Positions 1 through 10,691 of a DNA stretch of 64,000 bases are shown here, one piece after another. The number at the start of each line of letters is the position of its first letter. Position 1 is the first letter of the stretch. Under the pieces are notes generated by a model. That model was not told where the DNA came from and ran no database searches. It saw nothing but the letters and a program-made list of their open reading frames with translations. Source of the stretch: Parachaetomium inaequale (lineage: Eukaryota; Ascomycota; Sordariomycetes; Sordariales; Chaetomiaceae); the NCBI GenBank assembly GCA_033296685.1, contig MU854316.1:434001-498000 (forward strand), given 5' to 3'. Position numbers and translations under genes: made by a program.

Positions 1-1848
1 CCAGACGACCCAGCTTTACCACAAAAACAAGTACCGCATCCCACTGAACCAGTCGCTTTCCGGCAATCTCTTCCACTTCCTGGAGCGCGAGTCGGACGAG
101 GGCGGGGCGACGATTACCTACATCCTCCAGACGCACTGCAGCGTCGAGACGAGCGCGCGCGGGCCAATCGAGCCCTACAGCTTCGAAGCCATCTACCGCC
201 GCGCCCAGAACCTCGACCTGGACGAGGTTGACGCCCAAGAGGGCATCCCAGGCGTTTTTACAGGAGTCTCCAACCGCGATGTCCTCGACACGAGCGCCAA
301 GCTCAAGCTTGGCCCGATGCCGCTGGAACCCGAGCTGAGAGACGATGTCCGGGCCGAGCTCGAAGACGAAGACCAGCGCCATCCCCCGGCTGACGGCCGG
401 CCCTCCCTGGTCGATGAGTTCGACAAGCGCATCAAGCGCGAGGAGAGCGCCGACGCGCCTTCGCGGACCGACCTGCCCCTGCCCCCGTCGCGGGCTCGGG
501 ATGTTGTAATGGAGATGCAGAAGGTGCGCGAGAACCGCGACAGGTTCCAGATCGAGGGCCGCACCGGCGGCGTTGGCATTCCAGTCTCGTCCTGCATGTT
601 TACTTTTCACAACACGCTGGGAAGGTATGTTGTGTTTTCTGCGTCTTGTTGCCTGATCTCCCGGGTTGACGATTTCTTAGCGTATCCTGCATGGATTTCT
701 CCAACGACCACAAGCTCGTGGCTGTTGGCACGGTGGATTCCTACATCCGCGTGTGGTCTCTGGACGGCAAGCCGCTCCAGACCAGCGTCGAGAACGAAAA
801 GGATCTCAAGGTGAACAACCGGAAACTGATTGGGCATTCCGGCCCCGTCTACGGGCTGTCGTTCTCGGACTCGATCGCCAACCTCAACCGTAACATTTAC
901 GGCGACGGCGAAGAGAAGAAACCCGACACAAGCTCCAAGTTGCTGCTGTCGTGCTCGGCCGACGGACAAATCCGCCTCTGGTCTCTGGACATGTGGGCGT
1001 GCTTGTGCATCTACAAGTCACATTACGGCCCGGTGTTCCGCGTCCTCTGGAGTCCCCACGGGCACTACTTCGCCACAGCGGGATGGGACAAGACTGTCCG
1101 GATCTTTTCCCAAGACCACGCCTCGGCGCAGCGTCTCCTGGTTGGTCACGACACCTGCATCTCGGCGCTGGCCTGGCACCCCAACGGGACCTACGTGTTC
1201 TCGGCTTCGGACGAGATGGACAAGTCGATCCGCATGTGGTCCGTCACCACGGGCAACTGCGTACGGGTCTTCACCGGCCACACCCACTACATCAGTGCCC
1301 TGCAGTGCGCCCAGAACGGCAAGATACTGGCGAGCTCCGACGCGGGAGGCAACATCATCCTCTGGGACATCGACAAGGGCACTCGCATCAAGCGCTGCCG
1401 CGGCCACGGCAAGGGCGGGATCCCGTCTCTCAGCTTCAGCGCCGAGTCGAACGTGCTTGTATCGGGCGGCCTGGATGGCACCGTGCGCGTCTGGGACGTC
1501 GAGCTGCCCGCAGACCCCAACAAGGCCAACCCGCTCACGGGCGGGGCCATCCAGCCGGCCCCTCAGGCGGACGGGACGGTGGCCGGCGACAGCATCGCCG
1601 TCGGGGGCTCCTCGGACAGCCGCAGCATTACGGTGGGTGGTCAGGCAGCGCCGGCGCCGGGCGCGAGCACATCCGGGGGCGGCGTCGGCAGCGGTGGAGG
1701 CGGCGGCGGTAAGAAGAAGGCGAAGGAGGTCCAGATCACGCCGGACCAGATCAGCGCGTTTGCGACCAAGAAGACGCCGGTCATGAAGGTGCAGTTCACA
1801 CGCATGAACCTGATTGTGGCGGGCGGCTGCTACGACCCTGAGCGGTAG
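1..1848 (+). CDS. TAF5: TFIID subunit TAF5, WD40-repeat protein (5'-truncated by window edge)
   Basis: TAF5 is a scaffold subunit of TFIID (and SAGA in yeasts) that nucleates the histone-fold TAFs and helps position TBP at RNA polymerase II promoters in the nucleus. The visible exons are 2-624 and 681-1848, joined through a 56-nt GT-AG intron, giving 596 residues without the N-terminus. The first about 200 residues match the end of the TAF5 N-terminal domain and linker. After the splice, at least six WD40 units follow, with ends such as IRVWSL, IRLWSL, VRIFSQ, IRMWSV, IILWDI and VRVWDV. A Gly/Ser/Ala-rich insertion lies before the C-terminal tail, which ends CYDPER. The N-terminal LisH/NTD1 region must lie upstream of the window. 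The identification is firm; the only uncertainty is the missing 5' end. Confidence 0.93.
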
Positions 1849-2329
1849 GAACACCAGGGATAGGCGGCCATGGTTTCCCGCCGCATGGATGCGAAGTGGC
1901 TGGCATACATTGATCGGAGGGGGCGCTTTTGACGGGAGGCTGTGTTTCGAGCCTGGAGTTGGGGATATGTATAGGTAGTACACTGGTGCAACGGACTAGA
2001 TATCCACGGTTATAATTTGATTCCGTCGTCTACAATATTCAAATTCGATGTCACTCTTTTGCTTGAATCAGGGATGGAAGCAGGGAGAGCATTTGAGGGG
2101 CAGTTGAGCTCCCACAACTGAACCCCACATTGAGCGGCTGCCAAGAAAGGCTTAGCTTAACGTCCGCCATGGTACGTAACACACACACACCAGGCTGCTT
2201 CATCCACACCACCACATTCACACACGACCCCATCCTCTGGCGCGACTGCTACCCGCCACAGCTTGCGTCGCGTCCTCGCAACTCGGCAATTGAACACCCA
2301 AACCGCAACTCAACCACCCCTCACCCACA
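1849..2329. other. Intergenic: TAF5 3' flank and VPS5 promoter
   Basis: This holds the TAF5 3' UTR and the VPS5 5' flank. It includes a short CA run near 2180 and a C/A-rich leader just before the VPS5 ATG. No other coding signal is visible. Confidence 0.6.
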
Positions 2330-4320
2330 ATGGAAGACCCGTGGGCCGACTCAGCCGGCACCTCGGACCCCCTCGGCTCGTCCACCCAACAGAGCGCCGC
2401 CGACCACGACGGCACCACCACCGCCTCTAACGCCCCATCTCCAGCCACCACCACCACCACCACCGCCGCGACATCCTCCTCCTCCTTCTCCGCCCGCCCC
2501 TCGCGCCTCACCCCGCGCCGCTTCGTTGCCCAGCCCACCCGCCTGCAAGCAGTCGAAGACGACCCCCTCGGCCCGCTCGCCGCCGCTGCCGTCACTAGCC
2601 CCCCTCTCCCCGGCGGCGATGCAGCAGCAGCAGCAGCAGCAGGCCAAGAAGGCGGCGGCGGCGGTGGCGGCACGCCCCCCGTCCCGCCCCTCAAGGAAAC
2701 AAACCGCCTCCCGCTGCGCACCACCATGCCCCCGACTCCGGCTGGTGTCGGCAAGCAGCAGCAGCAGTACCGGGCTCCGCCCGATCCGCACCGGATCGAT
2801 GATGATGATGAGGAGGAGGCGGGGGAAGAGGGGGCGGGTGGTAGAGTGGCGGGGAGACAGCCGCCGCCTGTGCAGGCCGCGCTGCCGAGCCCCGTGCAGA
2901 CGGCGACGCACCCGAGCGTGAGCGTTGAGCGGGCGGCGAGGCCGAGTTTTTGGATTGCGGTGGGGGATCCGCATAAGGTGGGGGATTTGACGAGTAGTCA
3001 TATTGTTTATTCGGTTAGGACCAAGGTATGTATTCCCGGGGTTATCCAAGGGGTGGTGCTGACTGGAAGAAATGAAACAGACAACGTCCAAGGCGTACAA
3101 GCAGAGCGAGTTCGAGGTCAAGCGGCGCTACCGGGACTTTTTGTGGCTGTACAACACGCTGCACGGCAACAACCCCGGCGTGGTGGTGCCGCCGCCGCCC
3201 GAGAAGCAGGCCGTGGGCCGGTTCGAGAGCAACTTTGTCGAGTCGCGCCGCGCCGCCCTCGAGAAGATGCTCAACAAGATCGCCGCGCACCCGACGCTGC
3301 AGCTCGACGGGGACCTGAAGCTGTTCCTCGAGAGCGAGGCGTTCAACGTCGACGTCAAGCACAAGGAGCGCAAGGAGCCCAGCCTCGGCGAGAGCAAGAG
3401 CGTGCTCGGGTCGCTTGGGTTTGGGGTCGGCGGGGGGAATAAGTTTGTCGAGCAGGATGATGTGAGTACACGCCAGAATGACTTTACGGGTTGCGGTGTA
3501 GCTGACGACCACAGTGGTTCCACGACCGCAAGGTCTACCTCGACGCGCTCGAGAACCAGCTCAAGGCGCTGCTCAAGGCCATGGACAGCATGGTCGCGCA
3601 GCGCAAGGCCATGGCCGAGGCGGCGGGCGACTTCTCGGCCTCGCTGCACGCGCTGTCGACCGTCGAGCTGTCGCCCACGCTCTCGGGCCCGCTCGACGCC
3701 CTCTCGGAGCTGCAGCTCACGATCCGCGACGTCTACGACCGCCAGGCGCAGCAGGACGTGCTCACCTTCGGCATCATCATCGAGGAGTACATCCGGCTGA
3801 TCGGCAGCGTCAAGCAGGCCTTCTCGCAGCGCCAAAAGGCCTTCCACAGCTGGCACGCGGCCGAGTCGGAGCTGGCCAAGCGCAAGACGGCCCAGGACAA
3901 GCTGCTGCGCCAGGGCAAGAGCCAGCAGGACCGCCTCAACCAGGTCAACGCCGAGGTGGCGGATGCCGAGCGCAAGGTGCACCAGGCGCGCCTGCTGTTT
4001 GACGACATGGGCCGCCTGATGCGCACCGAGCTGGACCGGTTCGAGCGCGAGAAGGTCGAGGACTTCAAGTCGGGCGTCGAGACGTTCCTGGAGAGCGCCG
4101 TCGAGGCGCAGAAGGAGGTAAGCCACCCCTTTGTTGGACATTATGTTTCTGCGCTGACAGCGTTTAGTTGATCGAGAAATGGGAGACGTTCCTCATGCAG
4201 CTGGACGCCGAGGACGACGAGACCGTCTTCTACCGGCCGCCCGTCGTCCAGGCGAACAAGCCGGTCGGCGACACGGCCGTGGACCGGGCCCGGGCGAGGA
4301 TTCACGAGGACTCGGATTAG
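2330..4320 (+). CDS. VPS5: Retromer sorting nexin Vps5/SNX1-like (PX-BAR)
   Basis: Vps5 is a membrane-bending retromer subunit that binds endosomal PI3P and returns cargo from endosomes to the Golgi, usually paired with Vps17. Four exons are supported: 2330-3025, 3081-3461, 3515-4117 and 4168-4320. All junctions are in phase, giving 610 aa. Residues 1 to about 205 are disordered (Pro/Ala/Thr-rich, with a short alanine run from GCA repeats and an Asp/Glu patch). The PX domain follows at about 210-330, with the RRYRDFLWLY basic-aromatic core and the basic residues that bind phosphoinositide. A BAR-type coiled coil fills about 350-600. The ATG is preceded by a C/A-rich leader and no in-frame ATG lies close upstream. 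The first exon changes from strongly C-rich to strongly G-rich near 2800. Distinction from other PX-BAR nexins rests on overall layout. Confidence 0.9.
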
Positions 4321-4654
4321 GCGTTCGTGGGGGATACTCCGGACCTCGGTACTTGGGCAGGCAAAGCTGTGCCAACTAACCAAGGACCGTAGCGGGGAGG
4401 AACGAGTTTGCTGTGACATTGGATGGGCATATGATATTCGCTTAGTGCGCTTAGATGTCTGCATGGCCTTGTTGTCATTGTATTATACACAGCCGTTATC
4501 CGCACGCCACGGTAGCCCTCTCCCGTTTATCAATCCATCCATCCATCCATCCATCAGACAGGCTGTCGGCTCCTCAAAATACAAGTTTGGTTTTCCTATG
4601 TTACAGAATACACTACTCCCACATCACACCCCTGACCTGGCCCTGTGTTCCCCT
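4321..4654. other. Convergent intergenic region VPS5/mrpl36
   Basis: The two genes converge here, so this should contain both 3' UTRs. It carries a tetranucleotide ATCC microsatellite at 4532-4555 and no coding signal. Confidence 0.6.
4532..4555. repeat. (ATCC)n microsatellite
   Basis: About five tandem ATCC units read directly from the sequence. A similar tract occurs at 27761-27782. Both lie between convergent genes, in presumed 3' UTRs. Confidence 0.9.
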
Positions 4655-5386
4655 TTATTTCTTCTTCTCCTTCTTGGCCTGGTCCTTGGCGCTCAACCCG
4701 CCCTTGATGTTCTTATCCTCGGTCGCGTATGCGCTGATGAGGTCGGTGAGCGAGTCGAACGGATCTGCCGCCGGCGCGGCTTCTGCCGGTGCCGGGGCCT
4801 GTGTCGGTGCAACCTTCTTCGCGTCCACCTTCTTATCGCCCTTCTCCGCTTTCTTGGTCTCCCCTCCTTCCTTCGAAGCAGCGCCAGGGGCAGCGTCGGC
4901 CTTAACCTCCTCCTGCTTCACCGCAGCAGCAGCATCAGACGCAGCAGGCGCAGCAGCATCAGGCGCGGCAGCGGCCGGAGGCCCGCCCAGATCCCACCCG
5001 GTGCCGTAGCGCTCGCGGAACGCGGCCAGCTTGCCGGCCTCGTCCACCTCGACGTTGCGCAGCGACTTCTCGGTCGGCTGCCACAGGATGTGGTTGCGGC
5101 TGTCCTTGGCCGACTTGTACAGCGCCAGCGGGGAGGTCGTGCGCACGGTAAAGGTCGACCCGTCGCTCAGCTGCACCAGCTGGGTGAACTGGTACGGCCG
5201 CCGGGACCGCGGGACGAAGGTCGCGTGCCGGATTTGGCCGGTGCTGGCGTGCGCGGGCCCGTGTGGTAATGGGAGGTTGCTGGCCGCGGATGATGGTGTG
5301 TGCGGGAGAGCGGCGGCGGAGGTCGAGTGGAGGTACCCGGCCGCCAGGGACGGCCGGCGGAGGATGGTCGAGGGGAGTTTCCCCAT
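4655..5386 (-). CDS. mrpl36: Mitochondrial large-subunit ribosomal protein bL31m (YmL36 type)
   Basis: This is a structural protein of the mitochondrial 54S subunit. It is a single exon encoding 243 aa. The N-terminus (MGKLPSTILRRPSLAAGYLHS) is Arg/Ser/Ala-rich without acidic residues, typical of a mitochondrial presequence. The bL31-like core lies at about residues 50-145, around HATFVPRSRRPYQFTQ, LSDGSTFTVRTTSP and SRNHILWQP. A Lys/Glu/Ala-rich low-complexity extension follows, ending in KKEKKK. Fungal bL31m proteins commonly carry such tails. The ATG at 5386 is the only one that places the presequence correctly. It is convergent with VPS5 and divergent from the flavin reductase gene. Confidence 0.87.
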   Translation of the reverse strand: MGKLPSTILRRPSLAAGYLHSTSAAALPHTPSSAASNLPLPHGPAHASTGQIRHATFVPRSRRPYQFTQLVQLSDGSTFTVRTTSPLALYKSAKDSRNHILWQPTEKSLRNVEVDEAGKLAAFRERYGTGWDLGGPPAAAAPDAAAPAASDAAAAVKQEEVKADAAPGAASKEGGETKKAEKGDKKVDAKKVAPTQAPAPAEAAPAADPFDSLTDLISAYATEDKNIKGGLSAKDQAKKEKKK

Positions 5387-5853
5387 GTTGGCTTGACGGA
5401 GATGGTCTGGTCGGGAGGCGGTTGTTGCGGGTGGTTCGGGTGCCGGATGGGGATGTGAGAGGTCGGCGGTGGGTGGGAAGGAGTGTATGAGCGCAATTGG
5501 TTGGTGTGCGCTCCTTGTCTGTGTTGTCGGGGTGGTGGTGTCGCCCGGGTTCGATTTGTCGGCTGCACGCGTCCGGGCGCCAGGACGGGAGATGGAGGTT
5601 GAAATTTTGATACGGCGAGCGGGATGTCCGTCTGCGCAGTGCCAGGCATTCGCGTGGTAAATTGCCGGGGTTGTTATCTGGGTCGCTTATCGCTGGCAGG
5701 GTTGCACCCGACTCGGCGCTGGTTCTCGTCCCGGCTTTGCGACAAAAATTCGGCCGCCAAAAGCCGCCCAGATCCCCAATCCCAGCCCAACGAACACCGA
5801 AACAACCTGCTGCGTGGCTTCAATCGCAAGCCGCCGGCATTCATGGGGCTGAG
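5387..5853. other. Divergent promoter region mrpl36 / flavin reductase
   Basis: This 467-bp region lies between two head-to-head starts and should hold both promoters. I see no further gene and no motif I would name with confidence. Confidence 0.5.
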
Positions 5854-6886
5854 ATGAGCAGCCGCCGCGTCCTGGTGGGATTGGCCGCCGAGCGCGCTCC
5901 CCTGTGCCCGCTTGTTCCCTGGCGCAGCCATGGCTCCTCCGCCCGCGCCAGCGCCGTGAAGCGGCCCGGAGCCGTTGCCGGGAGGATATCCCACCCCAAC
6001 CGTACGCCAACCATCCAATTGTCTCCCCATTAGCCCGCCATCGCCAGCAGCTAACGAACCCCCCTTAGAATCCTCCTCCCTACCCCGTCCTCAACCCTTC
6101 CACACCACCCCGCAACCTCTCCATCCCCAACGCCACCCCCGACCCTTCCACCTCACCCCCGCACAACCCCCCTCAATCCACCCGCCGCCCTCCTCCTCGA
6201 CCGACACCACCCCCCCAGCCCTCCCCGAACAACTCCGCACCATCATGCGCCTCCTCACCCACCCAGTGGTAGTCTGCACCTCGACACACCCCCCAACCAC
6301 CTCTCCGTCTCACCACGAACCGGCGGCGGTCCCGCGCGCAATGACCATGTCCTCCTTCACCTCCCTGGCCTTACACCCGACCCCGATCGTCAGCTTCAAC
6401 ATCGCCGTGCCGAGCCGCACGCACGCCGCCGTGGCTGCCAGCCGGCTGTTCAACATCCACGTGCTGGCCGACGACGCGTCGGGGGCCAGGGTGGCGGACT
6501 GGTTCGCGGGGGGGAATGCCGAGGGGAGGGGGGTGTTTGACGCGCTGGCTGGCGAGGGCGGGGTGGCGGGGGAAGGGGGGGTTCGGTTTATACATACGGG
6601 GGCGGAGAAGGACGGTGGTAATAATAATGGCAATAATGATATGGAGGCACCGGTATTGGAAGGGGAGGGGGTGTTGTATGTGTTGCGGTGCAAGCTGTTG
6701 GACGATGAGCCCGCGCGGGGGCTGGTGAGGGTGAGGGATCATGTTATTGTGCTTGGGGAGGTGTTGGAGATTGTGGAGGGGGCTGGGGCGAGGCGCGGGG
6801 AGGAGGAGAGGTTTGGGTTGTTGTACGCGGATAGACGGTACAGGCAACTTGGGGGGTGTATAACGCCGGGAAAAGAGGAGATATAG
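5854..6886 (+). CDS. Flavin-reductase-like FMN-binding split-barrel protein, probably mitochondrial
   Basis: The conserved part begins with LPEQLRTIMRLLTHPVVV and continues through AMTMSSFTSLAL, PIVSFNIAVPSRTHAAV and FNIHVLADD. This is the pattern of fungal flavin-reductase-domain proteins, which bind FMN/FAD in a split beta-barrel. No ATG opens the conserved frame far enough upstream, because a stop lies at 5957-5959. The best model has two exons, 5854-6001 and 6069-6886. The 67-nt intron starts GTACGC and has a CTAAC branch site just before its CCTTAG acceptor, giving 321 aa. The resulting N-terminus, MSSRRVLVGLAAERAP, resembles a mitochondrial presequence. A minimal alternative start is the ATG at 6245. 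The C-terminal half is extremely G-rich and contains a Gly/Asn-rich loop. Substrate and pathway are unknown. Confidence 0.72.
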
Positions 6887-7016
6887 ATGGGGAGTAGATG
6901 TGGCGTGTACATGTACGTTGTGTATTCTACTTGGGTTTACTTGGCATGGCGTTGGTTGGAACAGGCACCTAGACATGTACGAGTAGGCAAGCGTGGTGGG
7001 AGACTGCCCTTAAGAG

Positions 7017-7281
7017 CAACGCCTCGATTCTCATTGTCGTATCTCAACGAACCCGTGTCAATGTTTCTCCTGGAGCTTTACGCCCTGAAACAGACTCCAG
7101 CTCCCAGACACCCACCCATAATATCGAGTATCCGTCCGTCCACCATTTACTGGCCAGGGGTGACGCCCTTGATGGCAACGAGCTCCGTCTCGAAGACGAG
7201 AGTCGAGTTGGCTGGGATGACACCGCCGACAGCGCGGTCGCCGTAGGCGATGCTGGGGGCGATGGTCAGCTTGCGCTTCTC
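7017..7281 (-). pseudogene. Truncated duplicate of FKBP12 3' end (last-exon fragment plus 3' UTR)
   Basis: Read on the minus strand, 7281-7147 encodes the last 44 residues of FKBP12 plus its stop, from EKRKLTIAP to KGVTPGQ. The adjoining 7017-7146 matches the FKBP12 3' UTR. The intact gene carries the same segment at 12333-12583. Over 135 coding bases I count six differences: four are silent, and two fall together in one codon, changing Asn to Asp. Homology stops abruptly at 7281, where the intact gene continues into GMKIG. There is no start codon or upstream exon, so the fragment cannot be expressed as FKBP12. It lies tail-to-tail with the flavin reductase gene, which suggests it is the original 3' end of the locus (inference). 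Confidence 0.88.
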
Positions 7282-8054
7282 CTTTTTTGTCGTACTTACT
7301 ATTGTGGCACATCTGAGAACCACAGCCTAATAGAAACGCAAAAGGAAGATGAGACCGGTGTGAAGAAACGGCGGCACAACATCACCTACCTCAAGCTCGA
7401 GGCCTCGGAATGTCATGAAGTACGGTAGCCGAAAATGTTCCAATATGGTGTCAAAAAAGGCACTTGAATTGTCATTGTGCCTGTGACAATCGCACCGCGG
7501 CCACAATAATCCATCCAAGGGGCACCCAGTGATGTGGAATACTAATCAAATACACTGCTTTCCGGGCCACTGACCAACAGAGAAGACGAAACAAGGTACT
7601 TCAAGCACAGTTTTGACAAGCAGTGTCAATGAGTCATTATATCAATCGTCTCAGGCTCTATGGAGTGTTTCCCGTACGGTCATGAGGCTTGTCATAGAGT
7701 CATGAGGTTTGGTCATGGTGTTTGGTCAAGAAGATCGGACAAGCTGTTCAAACAGAGTTTTGTTTTCACACACTGTCAATGAGTCACTGTATACATCCTC
7801 GCCAACTCTGGAGAAGGGATGGAAACTTAGCGGCGGCCCAGGCTGGTCGATAAGAAGGCAGCTCCCCTGCCTCCCTCCCACCCACACCCATTCTACGATC
7901 TTCGCGTCGCCTACACTCTTCAGCATCTCTTTGCCTATGTGATTTTCGTAGCCGCACTCGCCTCTCGCCTTTCTTTACTCTTCTTTCTCCGCTAACGCCC
8001 ATACCAACATCTTCCAAGTCCTCTCTTTCCAGCTTTTTTGCGCCGGCAGCCGCT
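7282..8054. other. 5' region of the cassette
   Basis: This is non-coding sequence between the FKBP12 fragment and the first cassette gene. It holds short direct repeats (7624-7636 with 7774-7786, and GTCATGAGG near 7679 and 7699) and a C/T-rich leader before the ATG at 8055. No gene is seen. Confidence 0.5.
7624..7786 (+). promoter_or_regulatory. Pair of TGAGTCA-containing direct repeats upstream of cassette gene A
   Basis: The 13-mer TGTCAATGAGTCA occurs at 7624-7636 and again at 7774-7786. Each copy contains TGAGTCA, the consensus bound by AP-1/Gcn4-type bZIP factors (CPC-1 in Neurospora). They lie about 420 and 270 bp before the ATG of the 792-aa gene. The repeats are seen directly; the regulatory role is inferred. 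Confidence 0.35.
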
Positions 8055-10691
8055 ATGGCTGAACCGACGCAACTTATCGTGCCACCCGATGTCGGCGAGA
8101 ACCAAAGCCCCGAGCAAATCCAGCAATGGGAGGCTGTCGTCGTCGACCGGGAGGTGTGCTACAAGGACAGAAAAAATGAAATGCATCCACAACTTTACGA
8201 GTCTCCGAATTGCATCACCCTCTACGTTGGAGAGAAAGGTATCTCGGTCGGCAAGCGGTTGGTCGGGAATAGACTACAACATCTAGTCTACTTCGAGCGG
8301 CATGGCCTTGATTTCTGCGGTAAGCAGCCGAACGAATATTGACAGTTAATTCAGTAGCTAACGTGAACTTTATTAGTTCCTATCTGGCAAGACGACCTCA
8401 GGCTTGGCAAGCCGTATCGTCCGTTGGCAGAGTACGTCAATCCTTCTCCTTCCACTTATTCACGACTCCCGCCCCCTAGCTGCTCCAATAAGCCGACCTA
8501 AAAGATATAACTGACATTGTTGGGCAGGAAGCTAGCAGCGCTCCAGGCTCTCACGACACCCCGCGGTTTGAGCAACGAGGAACTACAATGGAGTACACAA
8601 GGGTCGGCCCTCGACCAATACGTCAAGGCCTTGTGGATCGGCATCAGAGCACAGCGCGAGAGGTTGACAGCTCTTGGACTCGATGAATGGACTGCGTCAC
8701 GTATTTTCGATGGGCCTTTTGTCAAAAGTGTCGACAAAGTCTGCAGACGTAAGTACCTCTTTCCACCTCTCCTTCAACGATCGACTCTCCTCCCAGACTA
8801 CCACGTTTGCTTGCTTCCATGTACTCTTCTTCAAGGTACTAATGTTCATCTAGTTTTCCGCCCCCAGTTTAGGCAGGCTATGGAGTCGCCCGGCCAAACT
8901 GTCTCAGGGCTCATCGAGAGCTGTGAGAGGCAGACCCCGTCCTGGCCAGCCGATAATGCCGGTGTCATTTACATCCGCGCTTATACCCACGTCGATGATC
9001 ATCCAGACATCAACAATGCCGGGCTTTATACTGGCTGGACAACACATGCCGAGCAGAGGGACTTGAGCCATAAGAGCGAGACTGCCAAACCTCCGCGGAT
9101 TACCGCCCGGCCGTCCCACTATGACATTGCTCGGAAGACCCTTTCGCGCCATCGCCATGTCCTTATCGCCCTCCATCAACACGACACCGAGACCCTCGCC
9201 GCTGGGGGAACACCCGAAGCCAGGCGTATGGCTGAACAGACAATCATGTTGATGTTGAAGTCCTACGCCCCGTGGACACGGTCATCGAATGCCCTGGATA
9301 TCCATTTACAGCGTGCCCGGCTGTTGCAGAACGTTGAGAGCAGGGTCCGCCAGGAGACGGGCTTCCAGTCAGATTGGATAGTGCCGCATGGCACAAACGT
9401 CAGTAGCCCGTTGTTTGAGGTCTGGCACGCAGGTTGTTCCCCGGGTATACCCGCGGTGATGCAGTGCCTCTCGGTTCTTCCGCCCCACCCAAAGGCATCT
9501 GGCAAGCTAGTAGCACGAGCGGCAGTCAGCTTCCACGCCCGTGGTGCGAGAAGGGAGTCGGCGAGTTGTATGTTCCAGGGTCATCGGTCGGGGTCATCGG
9601 CACCAACCTCGACTATAACAATCCTACTCCCACACGCGCTGACCAGCAAGATTCGCGAATCAGTTGAGGTCGCCCCATCGACGGGGGTATTCTTCGCCAC
9701 CATTGTGTTCGAGCTGATGGACAGCGGCGAGCACGATCGTCCTTACTTTGGGCTCCCAGCAACCGGCCCATACTCAAACTTTGGGGCACTGAACGCGCTC
9801 GGGATTAGGATTGAGTGGAAGCATCATTCGCTCTCGCGGTGGTTTACCGCCTCTCTCCAGCTCGGCCCCGGACGGCAGAAGGCGGCAACGAATGCCTTAC
9901 TGACTGGCGATTCCACCCAGATTGAGAACCTCTATCAGGAGGCCGTGGCCCTGATCCAGATGGTTCGTGGAGAGGAGTGTCCCGCGGCCCCGGAGGGATT
10001 CTTTATGTCTATAGGGTTCAGGGGCAGTCCGCCAACAAGGCAATGCCTCGAGGTCGATCATCTAGAGCAGACTATTCGCTGGACAGCTCCCCTCCCTACC
10101 TTGGTTTCCCCGCCACCGAGATCTACCGAGCAGGAGAATCGACACTGGCTCATCGCTCATAAGGCAGAGATCATGACAATCGGTTTCCGGTACCCACCGG
10201 GGCATGCATTCTGGGCTGTGGACCTGGCCAGCGCCCAATCTGCGTCAAAGGAAATACGTTGCGATACGTGTACCATCCTTACAAGACGTGGGTACGTTCA
10301 CCGAAACGACCTCTGTCTCTATGATTCGGAGACTGGGACCTGCCAAACCTGCAAGGCCTTGAACAGGCCCTGTACGTTCACTCCTCTTACACGGTTACTC
10401 GCTGGCTGGGTTGGAGGGGTCGAAGGCGAGGCTTTTGACCACACAGAATATATGCGCAGCAACATGTTCAGATTACCTTCGTACGGCGGAGGCCCCCTCC
10501 GGCGACTCGTTGGTCACCTGGCAATGCCCGTAGATGAGGCATCCAAGGTAACGGAAATTCCTGAACCTGTTGGATGGGAGTCCCTCTACTCCTTCCTCGG
10601 TTCCGGCGAGGAGGATGGGACTGCCGAGAATACTATGGGGCTGGAGGACGTGGAGGACGACGAAGGGGAGGACGAGGAGACCGGAATGTAA
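8055..10691 (+). CDS. Cassette gene A: unrecognised 792-aa protein with a Zn2Cys6-like C-terminal cysteine cluster
   Basis: I do not recognise this family. Four exons join in phase: 8055-8319, 8377-8431, 8528-8748 and 8854-10691, with GT-AG introns of 57, 96 and 105 nt. The third intron has no in-frame stop, so it could be retained. The N-terminal about 90 residues contain CITLYVGEKGISVG, and the middle is a mixed alpha/beta-like region without a motif I can name. Residues 650-687 read C-x2-C-x14-C-x8-C-x2-C-x6-C (CDTC ... CQTC ... RPC). This resembles a fungal Zn2Cys6 cluster (C-x2-C-x6-C-x5-12-C-x2-C-x6-8-C) with one expanded loop. The last about 30 residues are acidic. Codon use is less biased than in HSP90 or ILV3. 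No signal peptide or membrane segment is evident. A DNA-binding role is inferred from the cysteine cluster only. Confidence 0.7.
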
